A stretch of DNA of 8,738 bases from NCBI GenBank assembly GCA_030453005.1, contig JAKDLE010000076.1:1-8738 (forward strand), in the 5' to 3' direction. Every line of letters begins with the position of its first letter. Position 1 is the stretch's first letter. Positions 5,849 through 8,738 of this stretch are shown here, in pieces. The translations under genes and the position numbers were made by a program. The notes beneath the pieces were generated by a model that ran no database searches, was not told where the DNA came from, and saw only the letters and a program-made list of their open reading frames with translations. The DNA comes from Pseudonocardia sp. Its GTDB lineage: Bacteria > Actinomycetota > Actinomycetes > Mycobacteriales > Pseudonocardiaceae.

Positions 5849-6562
5849 GTGGCGATCTACGTCCTCGTCCACGGCGCGTGGGGCGGTTCCTACGGTTTCC
5901 GGGTCGTGCGGCGGCTGCTCGGCGCGGCTGGGCACGAGGTCCTCACGCCCAGCCTCACGGGGATCGGCGAGCGCAGCCATCTGACCGGGCCGCAGGTGAA
6001 CCTGTCGCTGCACGTGCGCGACGTCGTCAACGTGGTGCGCTACGACGACCTCGACGACATCGTCCTGCTCGGGTTCTCCTACGGCGGCATGGTCGTCACC
6101 GGGGCGTGCGAGCACATCGGCGAGCGGGTCCGCGAGCTCGTCTACCTCGACGCCTTCGTCCCCGACGACGGCGACAGCGTGGAGTCGTTGACGAACGGCG
6201 CACTGGGTCGGACAGACACGGCCATCGACGCGCCGTGGTCCGTCCCGGCCTCACCGCGCGAGTTCGAGGACCCCGCCGTGGCGGCCCGGTCGAACCCGCG
6301 CCGCTGCGCTCAGCCGATGGGCACGCTCACCGAGCGCCTCCGCGTCAGCGTGCCGGTGGAGCAGCGACCGCTGGGCCGCACCTACATCCGCGCCACCGCC
6401 GACCCGAACGGCGCGGCGTTCGACGCCCCCGCCGCGAGGGCGAGATCATCACCCGCGTGGCGCTACCACGAGATCGCTACCACTCACATGATCCCGGAGA
6501 ACCGCCCAGAAGAGCTGACGGGCCTCCTGGTCGCCCTGGCCCACCGCACTTCGGAGCCATAA
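5849..6562 (+). CDS. Alpha/beta-fold hydrolase (esterase, MES/hydroxynitrile-lyase-like group)
   Basis: A 237-residue alpha/beta hydrolase, typical in length for the bacterial relatives of plant methylesterases and hydroxynitrile lyases, acting on an unknown ester or amide. Visible parts are the oxyanion-hole start YVLVHGAWGGSYGF (residues 4-17), LTGIGERSHLT (36-46), the nucleophile elbow GFSYGGM with Ser77, YLDAFVPDDGDS (99-110), a probable acid Asp185 in RTYIRATADP, and catalytic His213 in ATTHMIPENRPEEL. The triad is therefore complete. GTG 5849 lies 2 bp after the previous gene's stop and has no clear ribosome-binding site of its own, consistent with coupling. The last codons and the TAA stop lie inside a long palindrome, so the RTSEP end is dictated by the terminator arm and not by the fold. 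No partner enzyme for a pathway is adjacent. Confidence 0.88.
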   Translation: MAIYVLVHGAWGGSYGFRVVRRLLGAAGHEVLTPSLTGIGERSHLTGPQVNLSLHVRDVVNVVRYDDLDDIVLLGFSYGGMVVTGACEHIGERVRELVYLDAFVPDDGDSVESLTNGALGRTDTAIDAPWSVPASPREFEDPAVAARSNPRRCAQPMGTLTERLRVSVPVEQRPLGRTYIRATADPNGAAFDAPAARARSSPAWRYHEIATTHMIPENRPEELTGLLVALAHRTSEP

Positions 6563-6611
6563 CGCTGTTCCGGGGCCCGCAGGACAGCGTCATGGCTCCG
6601 AGGTGCGGGTG
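6542..6611. terminator. Long bidirectional hairpin forming the 3' ends of hydrolase and tetR
   Basis: The arms 6542-6567 and 6585-6611 pair over about 25 bp with one A-C mismatch (6561/6591), one G-U pair (6550/6602) and one bulged G (6609). The 17-nt loop is GC-rich. Each arm contains the final codons and stop of one convergent gene (TAA at 6560-6562; TGA at 6592-6590 on the minus strand). The strength and position indicate a shared terminator or transcript-end protector. Confidence 0.8.
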
Positions 6612-7174
6612 AGGCCGTGCAGCAGCAGGTCGGACAGCGCGGCGTAGGCCTGCGCGTCCGGTAGGCCCGCCTCCGCCGCCACTCTCCTTTGCTGGATGCG
6701 GACCATCACCGCGCTCACGACGTCGCCGACGAAGCCCGTGTGCACCGCGCGGAACACGCCGTCGGCCACCCCGGCGTCGACGAGCTGCTGCACGCGGAGG
6801 GCGGCGGCGCGGGTGTTGCGCTCGTACACCTCCGCCGCGGGCGGGAAGGCGGCGACATCGTCGAAGAAGGCCGCCGAGGCGGGGGCCAGCTCGTCCGCGA
6901 CGGCCCGCAGGTACGTCCCCACCTGCGCGGTCGGCTCGACGACCGACCCGACCGCGGCCTCCACGCGCTCGGTCGCTCCGCGGAAGAAGTGCACCACCAC
7001 GGCCCGCACCAGCTGCTCCTTGCTGCCCGCCAACCCGTACAGGGTGCGTTTGGAGCAGCGCAGCCGCGCGGCGAGGTCGTCGAGGGTGAGGTGCGCGAAG
7101 CCGTCGGCCAGCAGCAGTGCGACCAGCTCGTCGAACAGCTCGATGCGTCGGGCGGGGCCGCGGACCTGCGTCAT
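6590..7174 (-). CDS. TetR/AcrR family transcriptional regulator
   Basis: A 194-residue regulator of normal TetR length, acting as a dimeric DNA-binding protein. The N-terminal domain holds the helix-turn-helix LTLDDLAARLRCSKRTLYGLAGSKEQLV (residues 29-56), with the usual K-TLY recognition helix. The rest is an all-helical ligand and dimer domain whose effector cannot be read from sequence. It is divergent from an acyl-CoA dehydrogenase across 56 bp with palindromic half-sites, so the simplest role is repression of itself and of that dehydrogenase, relieved by an acyl-CoA or related metabolite; this is inference from layout. ATG 7174 has no Shine-Dalgarno site. A TAGAGT hexamer ends 7 nt before it, which would place transcription start at or next to the ATG, suggesting a leaderless mRNA. 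The final residues RTSEP are encoded by the palindrome shared with the convergent hydrolase. Confidence 0.92.
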   Translation of the reverse strand: MTQVRGPARRIELFDELVALLLADGFAHLTLDDLAARLRCSKRTLYGLAGSKEQLVRAVVVHFFRGATERVEAAVGSVVEPTAQVGTYLRAVADELAPASAAFFDDVAAFPPAAEVYERNTRAAALRVQQLVDAGVADGVFRAVHTGFVGDVVSAVMVRIQQRRVAAEAGLPDAQAYAALSDLLLHGLTRTSEP

Positions 7175-7188
7175 GTCGTCTACTCTAG

Positions 7189-7218
7189 TCGGTACTCACG
7201 TACCTCTCATAGTACCGA
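7189..7218. promoter_or_regulatory. Candidate TetR operator with three GGTAC/GTACC half-sites
   Basis: TCGGTACT (7189-7196) and AGTACCGA (7211-7218) are perfect inverted arms. A third half-site GTACC (7200-7204) forms a tighter palindrome with the left arm, GGTAC-TCAC-GTACC. The block fills the centre of the 56-bp gap between the TetR and acyl-CoA dehydrogenase genes. It abuts a -10-like TAGAGT (7187-7182, minus strand) and ends just before the dehydrogenase ribosome-binding site. Confidence 0.7.
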
Positions 7219-7230
7219 TGGAGTTCCGAG

Positions 7231-8370
7231 ATGGCTGTCGACCGCCTGCTGCCCACCCCGGAGGCGCACGACCTCCTCGCCCTCGTCCGCGACATCGCGG
7301 ACAAGGAGCTGGCGCCACGCGTCGAGGAGCACGAGAAGGCCGAGACCTACCCCGACGGCCTGTTCACGACGCTCGCCGAGGCCGGGCTACTCGGGCTCCC
7401 CTACCCCGAGGAGCACGGCGGCGGCGGGCAGCCCTACGAGGTGTACCTGCAGGTACTGGAGGAGTTCGCGGCGCGCTGGGCGGCCGTCGCCGTAGCGCTG
7501 TCGGTGCACGGCCTGTCCTGCCACCCGCTCGCCGCGTTCGGCACTCCCGCTCAGCAGGAGAAGTGGCTGCCGCGGATGCTCGCAGGCGAGCTGGTGGGCG
7601 GCTACAGCCTCTCCGAGCCGCAGGCGGGCTCCGACGCCGCTGCGCTGACCTGCAAGGCAGAACAGGTCACCGACGGATACAAGATCACCGGTACCAAAGC
7701 CTGGATCACCCACGGCGGCATCGTCGACTTCTACGCCCTGTTCGCCCGCACCGGGACCGGGTCCCGCGGCGTGTCGTGCTTCCTCGCGCCCGGCACCGCC
7801 GACGGCCTGACGTTCGGCAGGCCCGAGGAGAAGATGGGCCTGCACGCGATCCCCACCGTCACCGCCCACTGGGACGGCGCCGTCATTACAGGGGACCGCC
7901 TGATCGGGGCGGAGGGCGACGGGCTGGCGATCGCGTTCTCCGCGCTGGACTCGGGGCGCCTCGGGATCGCGGCCGTCGCCACCGGGCTCGCGCAGTCCGC
8001 CCTCGACGCCGCCGTCGACTACGCCCACGAGCGCAGCGCGTTCGGCAAGAAGATCATCGATCATCAGGGGCTGGGTTTCCTGCTCGCCGACATGGCCGCC
8101 GCCGTCGACTCCGCCCGCGCCACCTACCTCGACGCCGCCCGCCGTCGCGACGCCGGACGCGACTACAGCCGCCAGGCCAGCGTCGCCAAGCTCGTCGCCA
8201 CCGACGCGGCCATGAAGGTCACCACCGACGCCGTACAGGTGCTCGGCGGCTACGGCTACACCCGCGACTTCCCCGTGGAGCGCTACATGCGCGAGGCCAA
8301 GATCATGCAGATCTTCGAGGGGACCAACCAGATCCAGCGGTTGGTGATCAGCCGCAAGCTCGCGCGGTGA
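7231..8370 (+). CDS. Acyl-CoA dehydrogenase (FadE-type)
   Basis: A complete 379-residue FAD-dependent acyl-CoA dehydrogenase, the standard length, catalysing the first alpha,beta-dehydrogenation step of acyl-CoA oxidation and passing electrons to ETF. Visible elements are the N-terminal helical domain (LVRDIADKELAPRVEEHEK, LGLPYPEEHGGGG), the flavin-binding YSLSEPQAGSDAAAL (125-139) and KITGTKAWITHGG (151-163), the middle beta domain through EEKMGLHAIPT, and the C-terminal helices with HERSAFGKKIIDHQG (266-280) and VLGGYGYTRDFPVERYMREAKIMQIFEGTNQIQR (337-370). Glu363 in FEGTNQ is in the usual catalytic-base position of the short-chain/general group. Chain length or branched substrate preference cannot be fixed from this. 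ATG 7231 has GGAG at 7220-7223. Expression is probably controlled by the divergent TetR. No ETF or other beta-oxidation gene is adjacent. Confidence 0.93.
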   Translation: MAVDRLLPTPEAHDLLALVRDIADKELAPRVEEHEKAETYPDGLFTTLAEAGLLGLPYPEEHGGGGQPYEVYLQVLEEFAARWAAVAVALSVHGLSCHPLAAFGTPAQQEKWLPRMLAGELVGGYSLSEPQAGSDAAALTCKAEQVTDGYKITGTKAWITHGGIVDFYALFARTGTGSRGVSCFLAPGTADGLTFGRPEEKMGLHAIPTVTAHWDGAVITGDRLIGAEGDGLAIAFSALDSGRLGIAAVATGLAQSALDAAVDYAHERSAFGKKIIDHQGLGFLLADMAAAVDSARATYLDAARRRDAGRDYSRQASVAKLVATDAAMKVTTDAVQVLGGYGYTRDFPVERYMREAKIMQIFEGTNQIQRLVISRKLAR

Positions 8371-8405
8371 CGTCCGGCACCCACACCGCGTCGACCGCGC
8401 CGCGA

Positions 8406-8738
8406 TCAAGGCGAAGTGGTTGCTTGTCGATCTCCGCGAACGACCTTCTCGCCGTGATCACCGGTCGGTGCGCGGCGATCGTCGACCGACAGGGTCTCCG
8501 GTGGGGCCAGCTCGAACTCCGCGCCCACGTGCGCATGCCAGCGCCCCGCGGGCACCGTGACGACGAGCGGGCCGAGGTTGCACGGCCCGAGACAGCCGAC
8601 GGGCGTGACGAGCGCATCGGTCCCCCGGGCGGCCCGGCTGATCGCGCGGTGGGTCTCCCCCGCGCCGTGCGCGGTGCAGCGCGGTCCCCGGCACACGAGC
8701 ACGTGCCGTCCGTGAGCCGGCTGCTCCGACCACGCCGG
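8406..8738 (-). CDS. (2Fe-2S) thioredoxin-like ferredoxin domain protein, 5' end uncertain or outside window
   Basis: The frame is open to the window edge; 110 residues are visible before the stop at 8406. HVLVCRGPRCTAHGAGET carries Cys16 and Cys21 (counted from the edge), and TPVGCLGPCNLGPLVVTVPAGRWHAHV carries Cys49 and Cys53. This four-cysteine pattern (C-x4-C, then C-x3-C) is that of thioredoxin-fold [2Fe-2S] ferredoxins, small electron carriers often found beside cobalamin or oxidoreductase genes in actinobacteria. A GTG at 8702 would give 98 residues starting at LVCRGP, but relatives I recall have several residues before the HVLVCRG strand, so the true start is probably further upstream. 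The tail after WHAHV is Arg/Asp/Thr-rich and does not match the VAEHL-type helix I expect. The gene is convergent with the acyl-CoA dehydrogenase across 35 bp, in which I see no strong hairpin. Confidence 0.7.
   Translation of the reverse strand, partial: PAWSEQPAHGRHVLVCRGPRCTAHGAGETHRAISRAARGTDALVTPVGCLGPCNLGPLVVTVPAGRWHAHVGAEFELAPPETLSVDDRRAPTGDHGEKVVRGDRQATTSP

Noticed and set aside
6590..7174. Homology between hydrolase and TetR suggested by identical RTSEP ends.
   Set aside because: The match is confined to the palindrome arms; the proteins are otherwise unrelated.
7387..8409. Long 340-residue open frame antisense to the acyl-CoA dehydrogenase.
   Set aside because: It is a GC-rich shadow of the dehydrogenase: Gly/Val/Ala-rich composition, no recognisable domain, and full overlap with an intact enzyme gene.

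Overview
The window is very GC-rich chromosomal DNA. Third codon positions are almost all G or C, GTG starts are common, and the gene families are typical of Actinomycetota: a SigD/ShbA-like sigma factor, an ECF42 sigma factor with a DGPF partner, a mycobacterial-style acyl-CoA dehydrogenase beside a TetR regulator, and an actinobacterial Bax1-I protein. A Pseudonocardiaceae-like actinomycete is my best guess from protein flavour alone. I see no tRNA, rRNA, insertion sequence, phage gene or CRISPR array.

Region 1 (1-2186): a SigD/ShbA-type sigma factor on the + strand runs tail to tail into a minus-strand two-gene operon, yciI/DGPF then an ECF42 sigma factor. Both genes of that operon look broken. 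The DGPF gene has a +1 frameshift in a run of four G (2132-2135). The sigma gene has an apparent in-frame loss of about 22 residues in region 2 (junction near 1715) and a frameshifting deletion of about 38 nt near 1260. The promoter-like element upstream of this operon (2237-2263) still matches the ECF42 target motif as I recall it. This is the most interesting part of the window.

Region 2 (2315-4171): a small flavin split-barrel (PNPOx-like) protein on the minus strand is divergent from a complete thiolase on the + strand, separated by 126 bp that contain a short palindrome. The thiolase ends at a strong hairpin shared with the convergent Bax1-I gene.

Region 3 (4185-6562): a seven-helix Bax inhibitor-1/YccA protein has an upstream SigE/SigH-like promoter candidate and a GTAAAG/CTTTAC inverted repeat. 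It follows an uncharacterised 140-residue membrane-anchored protein. Divergent from these are a small membrane protein and an alpha/beta hydrolase only 2 bp apart.

Region 4 (6542-8738): a long palindrome forms the 3' ends of both the hydrolase and a convergent TetR gene, so both proteins end in RTSEP. The TetR gene is divergent from an acyl-CoA dehydrogenase across 56 bp carrying three GGTAC/GTACC half-sites, a classic local repressor layout for fatty-acid or acyl-CoA catabolism. A [2Fe-2S] thioredoxin-like ferredoxin runs in from the right edge. Apart from the decayed ECF42 module the region looks like ordinary chromosome; I do not see a clearly new biological system.
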